Source: Novosphingobium pentaromativorans US6-1
Lineage (GTDB): Bacteria > Pseudomonadota > Alphaproteobacteria > Sphingomonadales > Sphingomonadaceae
Direction: 5' to 3'
NCBI RefSeq assembly: GCF_000767465.1
Contig: NZ_CP009291.1
Coordinates: 1,186,001-1,250,000, forward strand
Length of the DNA: 64,000 nt
This document shows, piece by piece, positions 28,078 to 37,310 of the stretch. The position numbers and the translations under genes were made by a program. The notes below the pieces were generated by a model. It worked only from the letters and a program-made list of their open reading frames with translations, did not search any database and was not told the DNA's origin. Position 1 is the first letter of the stretch, and each line of letters starts with the position of its first letter.

Positions 28078-30480
28078 TCAGAACGCATAGCCAACCTGCA
28101 TGTACCACGCGCGCGGGCGGGCGTAGATCACCTCGGCGTAGCCCAGGGTCGCGAGCGAGGCGTTGCCCTGAACCTTGTAATGCTCGTTGAAGAGGTTCTG
28201 GACACCGGCCTGCACGGTCAGCCCCTTGCCGTCCTGCGCCAGGGTCAGCGAGGCGTTGGTCACGGCATAGTCGCCCTGCTCGATCTCGGGAACGCTGCCG
28301 GTGATGAAGGTGGTCTTGGTCTGGTAGCTGACGTCCACGCGCGGAGTCAGCGTCCAGCTTCCCAGCAGGACCTCGTAGCCGATGCCCAGATTGCCCTGGA
28401 AGGAAGGCGTGAGCGGCAGTTCGTCACCCGGAGCGATCGTCGCGGTCGCGCCCGGAATGTCGGTGACCGAGCGGATCTGGTCGTCGAGATGGCTGAGTCC
28501 GGCATCGATCTGCAGGCCCCAGGCCGTATGGTAGCTGAACTCCGCCTCGAAGCCCTGCATACGTGCCTTGCCGGCATTGAACAGCAGCGGCACGACGCCC
28601 TGGCGGAAGATGAGCTGGATATCCTTGTAGTCGGCGCGGAAGGCCGCAAGGTTCAACCGGACGTCGCCAAGGTCGAACTTCGCACCCACTTCATAGCTGG
28701 TAACCTTCTCCTCGTCGAAGGGCACCGGCACGAAACCCGGCGGCGGCGCGTTGTAACGGGTATTGAAACCGCCCGACTTGAAGCTGTTGGCATAGGAAAG
28801 ATAAGTGCTCAGCCAAGGCGTTACATTGTAACGGATGCTCGCCGAACCGGTCAGCGCCGAGAAGCTCTTCCGATAGGGCCGGTAATAGATATAAAGCGGC
28901 CCACCGTCTGGAATCGCCTCGGTCGGCAGTGGATCGGGGTCAGGCAACGTGGAGGGGAAAAGGCTGCTGACATTGCCGATGTAGGACTTCTTGTCCTTCG
29001 TATAGCGCGCGCCGACAGACAGTTCGAGATCGTCGGTGAGTTCGTAGGACACCTCGCCGAAGGCTGCGACGGAATCGGTCTTGAGGTCGGAAAGCTGGAG
29101 ATCGCGGCTGCCCGGCCCACCGGCAAGGACAGAGGATATGACCGGCGGCGACGGCGGGAAAGCAAGAAGAACCGTGGCCCGTTCGAAGCTCTTCTCGTTG
29201 TAGTAGAATCCGCCCAGGATCATGTTCAGCCGGTTGAAATCGAACTGGAACTGGAACTCCTGGCTGAATTGTTCCGAATTGGTGGTCAGGTCGGTAGTCA
29301 GGATCTCGAACGGGGTGTTGTCCGCATCGCGAACGCCGCGTGATTTCGTCTTGCGATAGGACGTGATCGACTTGAAGCTCAGCCAGTCCGACAAGGTCGC
29401 CCGCGCCGTCGCGGCGAGGCCCCAGGTTTCCGACGTGCTGGTGACGGGCGCCGTGCCGCCATTCGTGAACTTGCCCAGGGCCTGCGCGTCGTTGGCGCAG
29501 CGCGCGTCAGCCGTAGCAGGCACGAAAGGCGCCCCGAAACGCGGATCGCCGGGGGTCAACGGCGCGAACGGGATGGTCGCGCCGGGACAACCCGCACCGA
29601 CGCTGACGATGGCCGGCACCGGCGCGGTCTCATTGATACCTGCGAATACGAAGGGCGCGCCGTTTTCGTCGCGCTTGTTGTAATCGCCCCGAATAAACAG
29701 GTCGAAATCGCTCGACGGCTCCCACTTGATCGAACCGCCAAGGCTCCAGGAATTGTCGTTACCCAGATCGCGGCCATCGAAGATACGGGTGACATAGCCA
29801 TCGCGCTTGCGGAAGCCGCCCGAGACGCGCGCCGCGACCGTCTCGCCGAGCGGCAGATTGAGCGCCGCAAAACCTTCGCGCAGGTTGTCGTCACCGATGC
29901 GCACGCGGCCTTTTCCGCTGAATTCGCCAAGCACCGGCTGCTTGGTACGCACGAGGATTGCGCCGCCGATAGTATTGCGGCCGAAGAGCGTGCCCTGCGG
30001 GCCGCGAAGCACTTCGACCCCGGCAATGTCGCCGAAGTCGATGGCACCGCCAACGGCCCTGCCGACATAGACTTCATCGATGTAGATGCCGACGCCCGGA
30101 TCGACTGCGGCAGTCGGGTCCAGCTGGCCAATACCGCGAATGAACACGACGGTCGCGGCGCTGGTGCCCGACAACTGGCCGGCCGACTTGAACTGAAGGC
30201 TGGGAGTGACCCGCTCGAGGTCTTGAGTTTGCTGGATCTGCCGGGTTTCCAGCATTTCGGCAGATAGCGCAGTAATCGCGACCGGAGTTTCCTGAAGGCT
30301 TTCCTCACGCCGCCTTGCCGTTACCACGATGATATTTGCTTCACTCTGGCCGCGCCTGGCCTGCGTTTCGCCCTCGCCTTCCTGTGCCAGCGCGGTGGAG
30401 GACAGTCCCGCTGCCGCGACCAGCGACAGGCAGGTCGACGCCGCATAGATTCCACGCATGATTTTCAAATGCCTAGCCAT
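28078..30480 (-). CDS. TonB-dependent outer-membrane receptor (ferulate cluster)
   Basis: 800 residues from ATG 30480 (AAGGGAG 6 bases upstream). Signal peptide ending in ...LSSTALA, TonB box region ANIIVVTARRREE, plug domain with VFIRGIGQ and VEVLRGPQGTLFGRNTIGGAI, then a 22-strand barrel ending in aromatic MQVGYAF. It is of the CirA/Fiu-like type that sphingomonads use for aromatic and other small organic substrates. Placed between vanillin dehydrogenase and the MarR regulator, it probably takes up lignin-derived aromatics. Confidence 0.9.
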   Translation of the reverse strand: MARHLKIMRGIYAASTCLSLVAAAGLSSTALAQEGEGETQARRGQSEANIIVVTARRREESLQETPVAITALSAEMLETRQIQQTQDLERVTPSLQFKSAGQLSGTSAATVVFIRGIGQLDPTAAVDPGVGIYIDEVYVGRAVGGAIDFGDIAGVEVLRGPQGTLFGRNTIGGAILVRTKQPVLGEFSGKGRVRIGDDNLREGFAALNLPLGETVAARVSGGFRKRDGYVTRIFDGRDLGNDNSWSLGGSIKWEPSSDFDLFIRGDYNKRDENGAPFVFAGINETAPVPAIVSVGAGCPGATIPFAPLTPGDPRFGAPFVPATADARCANDAQALGKFTNGGTAPVTSTSETWGLAATARATLSDWLSFKSITSYRKTKSRGVRDADNTPFEILTTDLTTNSEQFSQEFQFQFDFNRLNMILGGFYYNEKSFERATVLLAFPPSPPVISSVLAGGPGSRDLQLSDLKTDSVAAFGEVSYELTDDLELSVGARYTKDKKSYIGNVSSLFPSTLPDPDPLPTEAIPDGGPLYIYYRPYRKSFSALTGSASIRYNVTPWLSTYLSYANSFKSGGFNTRYNAPPPGFVPVPFDEEKVTSYEVGAKFDLGDVRLNLAAFRADYKDIQLIFRQGVVPLLFNAGKARMQGFEAEFSYHTAWGLQIDAGLSHLDDQIRSVTDIPGATATIAPGDELPLTPSFQGNLGIGYEVLLGSWTLTPRVDVSYQTKTTFITGSVPEIEQGDYAVTNASLTLAQDGKGLTVQAGVQNLFNEHYKVQGNASLATLGYAEVIYARPRAWYMQVGYAF

Positions 30481-30543
30481 GCCCAACTCCCTTAAATGAC
30501 GGGCTTTTGCCCGAGGATGCGCTTGGATTGCGCAGCATTCTGT

Positions 30544-30567
30544 TATAATTTATAGCTATATATTATA
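30544..30567. promoter_or_regulatory. 24-bp near-perfect palindrome, candidate MarR operator
   Basis: TATAAT and ATTATA arms flank the perfect core TATAGCTATA; only one symmetric base pair breaks the dyad. It lies between the divergent receptor gene (start 30480) and the MarR gene (start 30646), where an autoregulating repressor would bind. Confidence 0.65.
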
Positions 30568-30645
30568 GTGATAATCTTCGCAGTGCAAGACCAAAACCCG
30601 TCGATTGGCTTGACAGTGATCGCTTCGTTGTGAACGAGCATTAAC

Positions 30646-31116
30646 ATGGCCGCCCTCGACAAGGCGCAAGGAGACTCCGATACCGTGGCAGACGATTTCA
30701 CCGACCCGCTCGAAATGCGGCCGGGTTACCAGCTGAAGCGCGCCGCAGCTGCTGCCATGAGCGATCTGAACGAGCGCCTTGCGGTGCTCGACCTGCGCCA
30801 GGTGGACGCATCGGTCATGCTCATGATCGATGCGATACCCAATGTCATCGCCAGCCACATTGGCCGCGTCCTCGATATCAAGAGCGCCAACATGGTGCCC
30901 CTGCTGCGCCGCCTCGAGGAGCGCAGACTGATCGAGAAAGTCCCGCTGGACGGCAAGTCGCACGGACTGCACCTCACCGCCGAAGGCGACGTCCTCCTGG
31001 TCGAGGCCCGCGCGATCCTCGATCAGTTCGAGATCGACCTGATGGAACGCATCCCTTTCCAACATCGCGAGCATCTCGCTCCGGCCTTGCGGGCAATCTG
31101 GCATAGCGTGGACTGA
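30646..31116 (+). CDS. ferC: MarR family regulator, FerC-like
   Basis: 156 residues. A winged helix (LDLRQVDASVMLMIDAIPNVIASHIGRVLDIKSANMVPLLRRLEERRLIEKVPLDGKSHGLHLTAEG) sits between dimerising helices. In Sphingobium SYK-6, FerC is a MarR-type repressor of ferBA that responds to feruloyl-CoA and related CoA esters; the same gene company here supports an equivalent role. It is divergent from the TonB receptor and convergent with ferA (15 bases between stops). The symbol is by context, not by measured identity. Confidence 0.8.
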   Translation: MAALDKAQGDSDTVADDFTDPLEMRPGYQLKRAAAAAMSDLNERLAVLDLRQVDASVMLMIDAIPNVIASHIGRVLDIKSANMVPLLRRLEERRLIEKVPLDGKSHGLHLTAEGDVLLVEARAILDQFEIDLMERIPFQHREHLAPALRAIWHSVD

Positions 31117-31131
31117 CCGCCGGCCGCCTTC

Positions 31132-33225
31132 TCAGGCGACCAGCATCAGCGCATCTAGAACCGAGAGGCCCTTCCCTTCCTCATAAAGCATGACCGGATT
31201 GAGATCGATCTCGAGAATCCGGTCATTGCCCTGCATGACCTTGCCGACCGTCTCGACCAGCCGCGCCAAGGCTGCAACATCGCGCGGCGCACTGCCACGA
31301 AATCCGCGGAGCAAGGGCGCCTGTGCAAGCCCGTGGATCGCCTCGGCAATGGCCTCTGCGCCCTGCCCGGGGGTAATCAGCGTAACGTCGCCCAGGACTT
31401 CGGCGGTAACACCGCCGAACCCCACGAGCACGACAGGCCCCCATTCGGCATCGCGCTTGGCACCGACGATCATCTCCGTGCCAGGCCGCCCCATCGCTTC
31501 GATCAGCACGCCGTCCAGCACGATCGAGGCATCGTAGCCAGCCACCGCTTCGTGCATGGTCGCCCAAGCCTCGCGAACCGCAGCTTCGCCTTCGAGTGCC
31601 AGCCTGACGCCGCCTGCATCGCTCTTGTGCCCCAGCGCAGCCGCTTGCGCCTTCATCGCGACGCGGCCACCAAGTGCCGCCGCGGCAGCGACCGCCTCAT
31701 CCGCACTTGCCGCGAACCGACCTTCGGGAAAGGCGATCCCGGCAGACGCCAGCACCTGCTTGGCGCGATATTCGGGGATCGTGCCGGACTCCAGTTGCGC
31801 CAGCGGCATGGGATCGATGGCAGTGTCACCGCCCGGCCGCCTGCGATGGGTCAGCCGCGCTATCGCCCTCAGGGCGCGCTCGGTGCTGGGGAAGCAGGCA
31901 ATGCCCGCTGCGCGCAGGCGCGCAAGCCATTCGCGCGGCACCTCGGCGCCCTCGTCCAGCCCTGCGAACACGACCGTCTTGCCGCCTTCACCCCCTTCCA
32001 AGGCCTCAAGCACGGCGGGGAACTTCAGCGCACAGGTGGTCGGATCGGTCTGGATCAGACCGACGAGGATCGCGCCGACCCGTTTATCGGCGAGCAGAGC
32101 CGCGATCGTCTCGGTATAGATCCGAGGCTGCGAGAGGCCCATGGCCGTGATGTCGAGCGGATTGGAGACCGGAACGAATTCGGGCAAGGCAGCCCGAAGC
32201 GCCGGACTGTCGGCATCGGCAAGCCCGGCCAAGGCCAGGTTCAGCTCCTCGGAGAGATCGAGCGTAAGGGCCTTGAATGCTCCGCTCTCGCCCAGAACCG
32301 CGGCTCCCGCTTCCGGCAAGGCCGACGAACGCACGGCGATCTCGGAAACGTCGGCCAGTTCCTCCAGCGTTTCGGCCATGATGACCCCGGCCTGCTCGAC
32401 CTTGGCACGCATAACCTTGTAATCGCCGGCCATGGCGCCGGTGTGGGTCGCGGCGCTTTCCCGCGCGGCACTCGAGCGCCCCGGATGCAGCAGGACCACT
32501 TCCTTGCCCGCGGCACGCAGGCGCTCCACCACCTGCAGGAAGGCCTGCGGTTTACGGAAATGCTCGACGATCATGGCGACGATCTTCGTGTGCGCATCGT
32601 CGATCAGCCATTCGAGATAGTCCTCGACCCCGCTCGCCGCCTCGTTGCCGGTCGAGACGGTATAGCTGATACCCAGTTCGCGCGACTGCAGCATCGTGGC
32701 CAGCACGGCCGCCATCGCTCCACTTTGCGAGACTACCGCGATGCCGCGCCCCTCCGGCGGGCGGCACTCCGTCTCCACGAATGTCAGCGGCACCTTGTCG
32801 ACGTGATTGACGCAGCCAAGGCAATTGGGGCCTTCGACGACGATGCCGTGCCGGGCGGCGATCTCGGCAATCTCTCGTTGCTCGGCAAGGCCTTCCTCGC
32901 CGTCTTCGGCAAAGCCGGCCGAGAAGATCACAGCCGCGCCGACGCCGCGCTCGGCCAGCCCCTTCAGCGCCGGGAGAATGCCTGCACGTGGAATCGCAAG
33001 CACCGCGCAATCGACGCCTTCAGGCAAATCCTCGATTCCGGCGAAGCACTTGCGCCCGCCGATTTCGCTGCGCTTCGGGTTGACGGGGTAAATCGCCCCG
33101 TCGAACCCGTTGCGCTCGAGATTGGCCAGCATCGAGGAGCCCAGTGCGCCGGGCTTGTCGGATGCGCCGACAACCGCGACGGATCGCGGCTTGAGCAGCC
33201 TGTCGATATTCTTGGAGCGATCCAT
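31132..33225 (-). CDS. ferA: ADP-forming acyl-CoA synthetase, probable feruloyl-CoA synthetase
   Basis: 697 residues from ATG 33225 (AGAGG 8 bases upstream). CoA-binding domain (SVAVVGASDKPGALGSSML), succinyl-CoA-ligase-like domain with the phospho-His loop THTGAMAGDY, and a C-terminal ATP-grasp domain (ALGGRVAMKAQAA...HKSDAGGVRL). This ADP-forming architecture is that of SYK-6 FerA, unlike the AMP-forming Fcs of pseudomonads. It would convert ferulate, CoA and ATP to feruloyl-CoA. It follows ferB by 28 bases, forming a ferBA operon. Confidence 0.82.
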   Translation of the reverse strand: MDRSKNIDRLLKPRSVAVVGASDKPGALGSSMLANLERNGFDGAIYPVNPKRSEIGGRKCFAGIEDLPEGVDCAVLAIPRAGILPALKGLAERGVGAAVIFSAGFAEDGEEGLAEQREIAEIAARHGIVVEGPNCLGCVNHVDKVPLTFVETECRPPEGRGIAVVSQSGAMAAVLATMLQSRELGISYTVSTGNEAASGVEDYLEWLIDDAHTKIVAMIVEHFRKPQAFLQVVERLRAAGKEVVLLHPGRSSAARESAATHTGAMAGDYKVMRAKVEQAGVIMAETLEELADVSEIAVRSSALPEAGAAVLGESGAFKALTLDLSEELNLALAGLADADSPALRAALPEFVPVSNPLDITAMGLSQPRIYTETIAALLADKRVGAILVGLIQTDPTTCALKFPAVLEALEGGEGGKTVVFAGLDEGAEVPREWLARLRAAGIACFPSTERALRAIARLTHRRRPGGDTAIDPMPLAQLESGTIPEYRAKQVLASAGIAFPEGRFAASADEAVAAAAALGGRVAMKAQAAALGHKSDAGGVRLALEGEAAVREAWATMHEAVAGYDASIVLDGVLIEAMGRPGTEMIVGAKRDAEWGPVVLVGFGGVTAEVLGDVTLITPGQGAEAIAEAIHGLAQAPLLRGFRGSAPRDVAALARLVETVGKVMQGNDRILEIDLNPVMLYEEGKGLSVLDALMLVA

Positions 33226-33253
33226 GTCTCGCACCTCTCTCACGTATCGCTGT

Positions 33254-34108
33254 TCAGTCGAGCTTGCTCTTGTCGAAGGCGCCAAGTCCCGGCTTGTAGG
33301 ATTTTTCGTCGAGGAACTGGCGGGTCGCTTCCTTGCGGCTCTGCTTGCCGCCGAAGTCGTTCAGCGCTTCCTGCGCCCGCACGAGATAGTCCTCGGCGTT
33401 GTCGTAAGTCATTTCGCGGACCCGGCGGATCGCCCACTTGGTGGCGCGAAGGGCATTGGTGTCCTTCTTCTTCAGACTGTCGCAGACTTCCTGCACGCGG
33501 GCCCTGAGCTTGTCGTCCGGCAGACACTCGTTGACGAGACCCCATTCCGCGGCCTGTTCGCCAGTCAGGTTCTCACCCATCATCGCGTGGTACATGGCCT
33601 TGCGGAAGCTGAGCAGTTCCGCCGCAACCTTGCTCGCCCCGCCACCGGGCAAGATCGCCCAGTTGATCTCGGAAAGACCGAACTGCGCGCTCTGCGCACA
33701 AAACGCGAGGTCGCAGGCGAAGAGCGGACCGTAGCCGCCGCCGAAGCACCAGCCGTTGACCATCGCGACCGTCGGCTTCTCGTACCAGCGCAGGCGCTCC
33801 CACCAGCCATAGGCTTCGCGCTGGGACTGCCGGATGGCGCCGATACCCTTTTCCTCGTTCATGCGGAAATATTCGAGCAGGTCCATGCCTGCAGACCAGG
33901 CTACACCTTCGCCGGTAAGGACGAGCACCTGCACGTCTTCGCGAAATTCGAGGTCCTCGATGACCCGCAGCATCTGGCGATTGAGCTTGGGGCTCATGCA
34001 ATTGCGCTTGTCGGGGCGGTTGAAATAGACCCATGCGACGCCGTCCTCGATTTCGTAGCGGACGGTTTCCTCTTCAGGACGCGGATCTGGTTGTGATGGC
34101 GTAGCCAT
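33254..34108 (-). CDS. ferB: Hydroxycinnamoyl-CoA hydratase-lyase (feruloyl-CoA to vanillin)
   Basis: 284 residues, crotonase fold. It closely follows P. fluorescens HCHL as I remember it: RNCMSPKLNRQM, AGMDLLEYFR (Met75, HCHL Met70), MVNGWCFGGGYGPL, FGLSEINWAI (Glu148, HCHL Glu143) and Tyr241 (HCHL Tyr239); it ends SYKPGLGAF. HCHL Ser123 is Gly127 here. It hydrates feruloyl-CoA and cleaves it to vanillin plus acetyl-CoA. AGGGAG lies 7 bases before ATG 34108. It is the first gene of the ferBA operon. Confidence 0.9.
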   Translation of the reverse strand: MATPSQPDPRPEEETVRYEIEDGVAWVYFNRPDKRNCMSPKLNRQMLRVIEDLEFREDVQVLVLTGEGVAWSAGMDLLEYFRMNEEKGIGAIRQSQREAYGWWERLRWYEKPTVAMVNGWCFGGGYGPLFACDLAFCAQSAQFGLSEINWAILPGGGASKVAAELLSFRKAMYHAMMGENLTGEQAAEWGLVNECLPDDKLRARVQEVCDSLKKKDTNALRATKWAIRRVREMTYDNAEDYLVRAQEALNDFGGKQSRKEATRQFLDEKSYKPGLGAFDKSKLD

Positions 34109-34172
34109 GGATCATCTCCCTATGTTGCCGATTAAACCGGCCGGAACGACTGATCGATTAACTCTCAATTTT

Positions 34173-34190
34173 GCTATATGCAATAGCTAT
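34173..34190. promoter_or_regulatory. Inverted repeats upstream of ferB, candidate FerC operator
   Basis: GCTAT-ATGCA-ATAGC (34173-34187) is a perfect 5-bp inverted repeat and overlaps the palindrome ATAGCTAT (34183-34190), the same core found upstream of the MarR gene. It is centred about 70 bases upstream of the ferB start. Confidence 0.5.
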
Positions 34191-34345
34191 CTTCCATATC
34201 AATCTGTCCGGACAACAGCATACATGTTGCCGGACGCAATTGCATCGGCCCGAGATTCCTCAAGGAACCTGGCACATCAGGCAGTAAAAACGACGAGCCG
34301 CTTCCGGCCTGGAGGCGATGCATGCCTGCAGGCGTACAAACGCAA

Positions 34346-34380
34346 GCGGCGCCCGGGATTGCCCAGGCGCCGCGTTTTCT
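34346..34380. terminator. Hairpin terminator between ggt-like gene and ferB
   Basis: GCGGCGCC-CGGG / CCCA-GGCGCCGC around ATTG, with GTTTTCTT on the right and CAAACGC on the left. It can terminate the hpxW-like gene on the minus strand. Confidence 0.65.
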
Positions 34381-34413
34381 TGCCATTCATGTCAACAAGA
34401 GCTTCAGATCGCT

Positions 34414-35985
34414 TCAGGCGGGTGCGGCGCAGCCATCTGCACGCGGATCGGACGCTCCCTCGAACCGCCCGTCGCCATGGGCGACGACCGCCCCTGCATG
34501 CCCCATTGTGTCCGAATAGTCCGGCAAGCGCTCAACACGGTGCCCTGCCCCGGCAAGGCTGTCGAACAGGGCCGCTGGAAAACGGCTTTCCAGCTTGAGC
34601 GTCGCCGACTCCTCGCCCCAGGTCTTGCCGAGAAGCCAGCGCGGCGCCGATATGGCCTCCTGAAGCCCCTGGCCGAAAAAGGCATAGCGGGAAAAGATGG
34701 CAGCCTGCGTCTGGGGCTGTCCGTCCCCGCCCATCGTTCCGTACGACATCACCCGGCCATCATCGAACAGAGCGAGGGCGGGATTGAGCGTGTGAAATGG
34801 CAAGCGTCCCGGAGACAGGCGGTTCGGCCCATCGGTCAGGGTGAAGCTGCTGCCCCGGTTCTGCCAGAGCACGCCGGTGCCATCCACGACCACCCCCGAT
34901 CCGAATTCCCAGAATATGCTCTGAATAAAGCTGACGACCGTTCCATCGCGGTCCGCAGCCCCCATCCAGATGGTATCGCCTGTCGATGCCTCCACCGGCC
35001 AAGGCAGGGCGCGCGCCGGGTCGATCCGGCCCGCCTCCTGGGCGAGAAAGGCAGGCTCGAGCCACTGGCGCGGATCGATCGCCATGAAGGCAGGATCGCC
35101 GACGTGGGCGTCACGCAACAGAAACGCACGCTTGGTCGCCTCGACTGCGGCATGGACATGGGCGAAGCTATCCCGCTCACCCAGGGCAAGCCGGTCCATC
35201 AGGGCGAGGATCATGAGCGAGGCAACGCCTTGCGTCGGCGGCGGATGATTAAACAGGGTCGCCTTGCCGCAGCGGACCGACAGGGGCGCGACCCGCTGCG
35301 CTCGCTGGCTTTCCAGGTCGGCAAGGCGCAAGGGTGACCCGGCGCCCTCGAGGCCCTTGGCCAGACTGCGCGCGATGTCCCCGCGGTAGAAGTCATCGAG
35401 TCCCGCTTGCGCGAGCCGTTCCAGCGTTGCCGCCAGTTCGGGTTGCCTGAGCACCTCACCATGGCCCGGAGCCTTTCCGCCGGGCATGAATGTCCTGGCA
35501 AAGCCGGGCTGGGGTTGCAGTTCAGCGACCTTCGCCGTGGTCAGTTCATGTTGGCTGCGCGTTACGATGATCCCCTCGCGCGCATGGGCTATGGCCGCGG
35601 CGAGAAGGTCGCGGAGCGGCAGGCCCGGCTTGGGCATGAGGGAAAGAGCTTCGGCCCAACCGGAAATCGTGCCTGCCACTGTCAGTGCAGCCGGTCCGCC
35701 GCGCGCGGGAATGGAGGTGCCTTCGTAGAATGAATCGGTGGCGAGCATCGCCGAGCGGCCGCACCCGCTGATGGCGACGGGGGCTTCTCCGGGGCGATGA
35801 ATGAGCCAGAAGCCATCCCCGCCAAGGGCATTCATGTGGGGATAGACAACCGCGATCGTCGCTGCAGCCGCCACCATTGCCTCGATGGCACTGCCCCCTG
35901 CACGCAGGATATCGCGCCCGGCCTGCGCCGCCGCACCATGCGGTGCGCTCATCATGCCATGCCGGCTCCAGGCGCTATTCTGCAT
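34414..35985 (-). CDS. hpxW: Gamma-glutamyltransferase-family Ntn hydrolase, probable oxamate amidohydrolase (HpxW-like)
   Basis: 523 residues from ATG 35985, no signal peptide, so cytoplasmic; true GGTs are usually exported. GGT fold: HMNALGGDGFWLI, then the self-processing site STGDT/IWMGAADRDG where Thr338 aligns with the E. coli GGT catalytic Thr391. Size, cytoplasmic location and the GDT-IWMG pattern fit HpxW, oxamate amidohydrolase of the Klebsiella urate pathway, and other urate-pathway genes lie in this window. It overlaps the upstream amidohydrolase by 11 bases. A glutathione role is the alternative. Confidence 0.72.
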   Translation of the reverse strand: MQNSAWSRHGMMSAPHGAAAQAGRDILRAGGSAIEAMVAAAATIAVVYPHMNALGGDGFWLIHRPGEAPVAISGCGRSAMLATDSFYEGTSIPARGGPAALTVAGTISGWAEALSLMPKPGLPLRDLLAAAIAHAREGIIVTRSQHELTTAKVAELQPQPGFARTFMPGGKAPGHGEVLRQPELAATLERLAQAGLDDFYRGDIARSLAKGLEGAGSPLRLADLESQRAQRVAPLSVRCGKATLFNHPPPTQGVASLMILALMDRLALGERDSFAHVHAAVEATKRAFLLRDAHVGDPAFMAIDPRQWLEPAFLAQEAGRIDPARALPWPVEASTGDTIWMGAADRDGTVVSFIQSIFWEFGSGVVVDGTGVLWQNRGSSFTLTDGPNRLSPGRLPFHTLNPALALFDDGRVMSYGTMGGDGQPQTQAAIFSRYAFFGQGLQEAISAPRWLLGKTWGEESATLKLESRFPAALFDSLAGAGHRVERLPDYSDTMGHAGAVVAHGDGRFEGASDPRADGCAAPA

Positions 35986-37171
35986 CGATCTTCCTTTCTT
36001 CGCTGGCGATGCGGCAACCGCCTCGCCAGATTTCTCTTTGCCTGGGGCGAGCGACCACCGCTTCCGCAACGCTCTGCGCATTCAGGACGACGAAATCGGC
36101 TGGCATTCCTTCGGCCAATCCATAGTCGCGCAGGCCAAGCGCGCGGGCGGCATTGCCCGTCACCATGGCAAAGGCGAGCTCGAGCTCCTTGTCGGTGTAG
36201 AGCCCGGCGCGATAGCCGACCATCATCGCCCTCTCCAGCATGTCGGCGTCACCGTAAGGCCACCAGGCGTCGCGCACGTTATCGCTTCCCGAAAACAGCA
36301 GGACGCCTTCCTGCGCCAGCGCCGCAACCGGCGGGCATGGCTGCGGGCCCGGTCCGTTCGTCATTATCGCAACCCCGGCGCGCGCCAGCAGCGCTCCGGT
36401 CCGGCGGGCCACATCGAGCGGCACGTCGCCCAGTGCATATGCGTGGCTGACCGTCACGCGGCCGCCCATACCCAGCGCCTGGGTACGCTGCGCAATATCT
36501 TCAATCTGCGCTATGCCGACCATGCCGAAATCGTGCAGGTGGATGTCGATCGGCACGCCCTTGCGGTCAGCAATCCCGAAGACGATATCCAGATGATCGT
36601 CCTGCGCACCGTCGAAGCCGACCGGATCGATACCGCCGACGAGGTCCGCACCAGCATCGACCGCGGCCGACAGCAGATCCGCCGTTCCGGGATCGGACAG
36701 GATGCCGCTCTGCGGGAATGCCACGATCTGGACCGTCATCGCATCGGCCATGGCCTCGCGCAGGTCCAGCAAGGCCTCCACATTGGAAAGCCCCGCCTTC
36801 ATGTCGACGTCGGCATGGGTCCGCAGGTGAAGCGTGCCATTGCCCAGAGCCAGTTCGGCCAGCGCCATGGCGCGTTCCCGCACCGGACGGGCATTGGCAA
36901 GCGCCGCTTTCTCGAAGGCAACCCGCTCACGAACGTCGAACGCGCCGGTGCAGGCTCGATGCGGCTGCCAGTCGCCGGGCAGGAAACTCTTGTCGAGGTG
37001 AATGTGCCCGTCGATGAAAGGCGGCACGACCAGCCGCCCTGCCAGATCGTGCACCGCCCCTGCCACGAAGTTGGGTGCAGCTGCGCACAAACGCTTTATG
37101 CGGCCATCGGCGATGCCGATCGCCAGGGGTGAGCCGTCCGCTAAGCGGCCGTTGATTAACCAGTTGTCCAT
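35975..37171 (-). CDS. Cytosine-deaminase-like amidohydrolase
   Basis: 398 residues, amidohydrolase (TIM-barrel) superfamily of the CodA type. Metal and catalytic motifs: GHIHLDK, RTHADVD, VPIDIHLHDF, VSHAYALGD and SGSDNVRDAWWPYGD. CodA-type enzymes deaminate cytosine, isocytosine, creatinine or triazine-like rings. The substrate here is unknown; the overlapping HpxW-like gene downstream suggests an amide or ureide nitrogen source. It is divergent from a second family member, with two palindromes between them. Confidence 0.8.
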   Translation of the reverse strand: MDNWLINGRLADGSPLAIGIADGRIKRLCAAAPNFVAGAVHDLAGRLVVPPFIDGHIHLDKSFLPGDWQPHRACTGAFDVRERVAFEKAALANARPVRERAMALAELALGNGTLHLRTHADVDMKAGLSNVEALLDLREAMADAMTVQIVAFPQSGILSDPGTADLLSAAVDAGADLVGGIDPVGFDGAQDDHLDIVFGIADRKGVPIDIHLHDFGMVGIAQIEDIAQRTQALGMGGRVTVSHAYALGDVPLDVARRTGALLARAGVAIMTNGPGPQPCPPVAALAQEGVLLFSGSDNVRDAWWPYGDADMLERAMMVGYRAGLYTDKELELAFAMVTGNAARALGLRDYGLAEGMPADFVVLNAQSVAEAVVARPRQREIWRGGCRIASEERKIDAE

Positions 37172-37239
37172 GATCCGATCCCGTGGCGGAGCTGCGATTT
37201 CTTCGCGAAGTGCCTACCCCAAACGTCACGGTCAAGACA

Positions 37240-37273
37240 ATTGCGTGCAATCTCAAATTTAATTGCATGCAAT
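37240..37273. promoter_or_regulatory. Twin 12-bp palindromes, candidate GntR operators
   Basis: ATTGCGTGCAAT (37240-37251) and the perfect palindrome ATTGCATGCAAT (37262-37273) are centred 22 bp apart, two helical turns, between the divergent amidohydrolase genes. Confidence 0.7.
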
Positions 37274-37310
37274 CTTGCGGACATTTTGAATGCGCCATAG
37301 AAGCCGCGCC

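Noticed and set aside
34414..35985. Periplasmic glutathione-degrading gamma-glutamyltransferase
   Set aside because: It has no signal peptide, and the T338 region and neighbours fit the cytoplasmic HpxW branch better, though activity is unproven.
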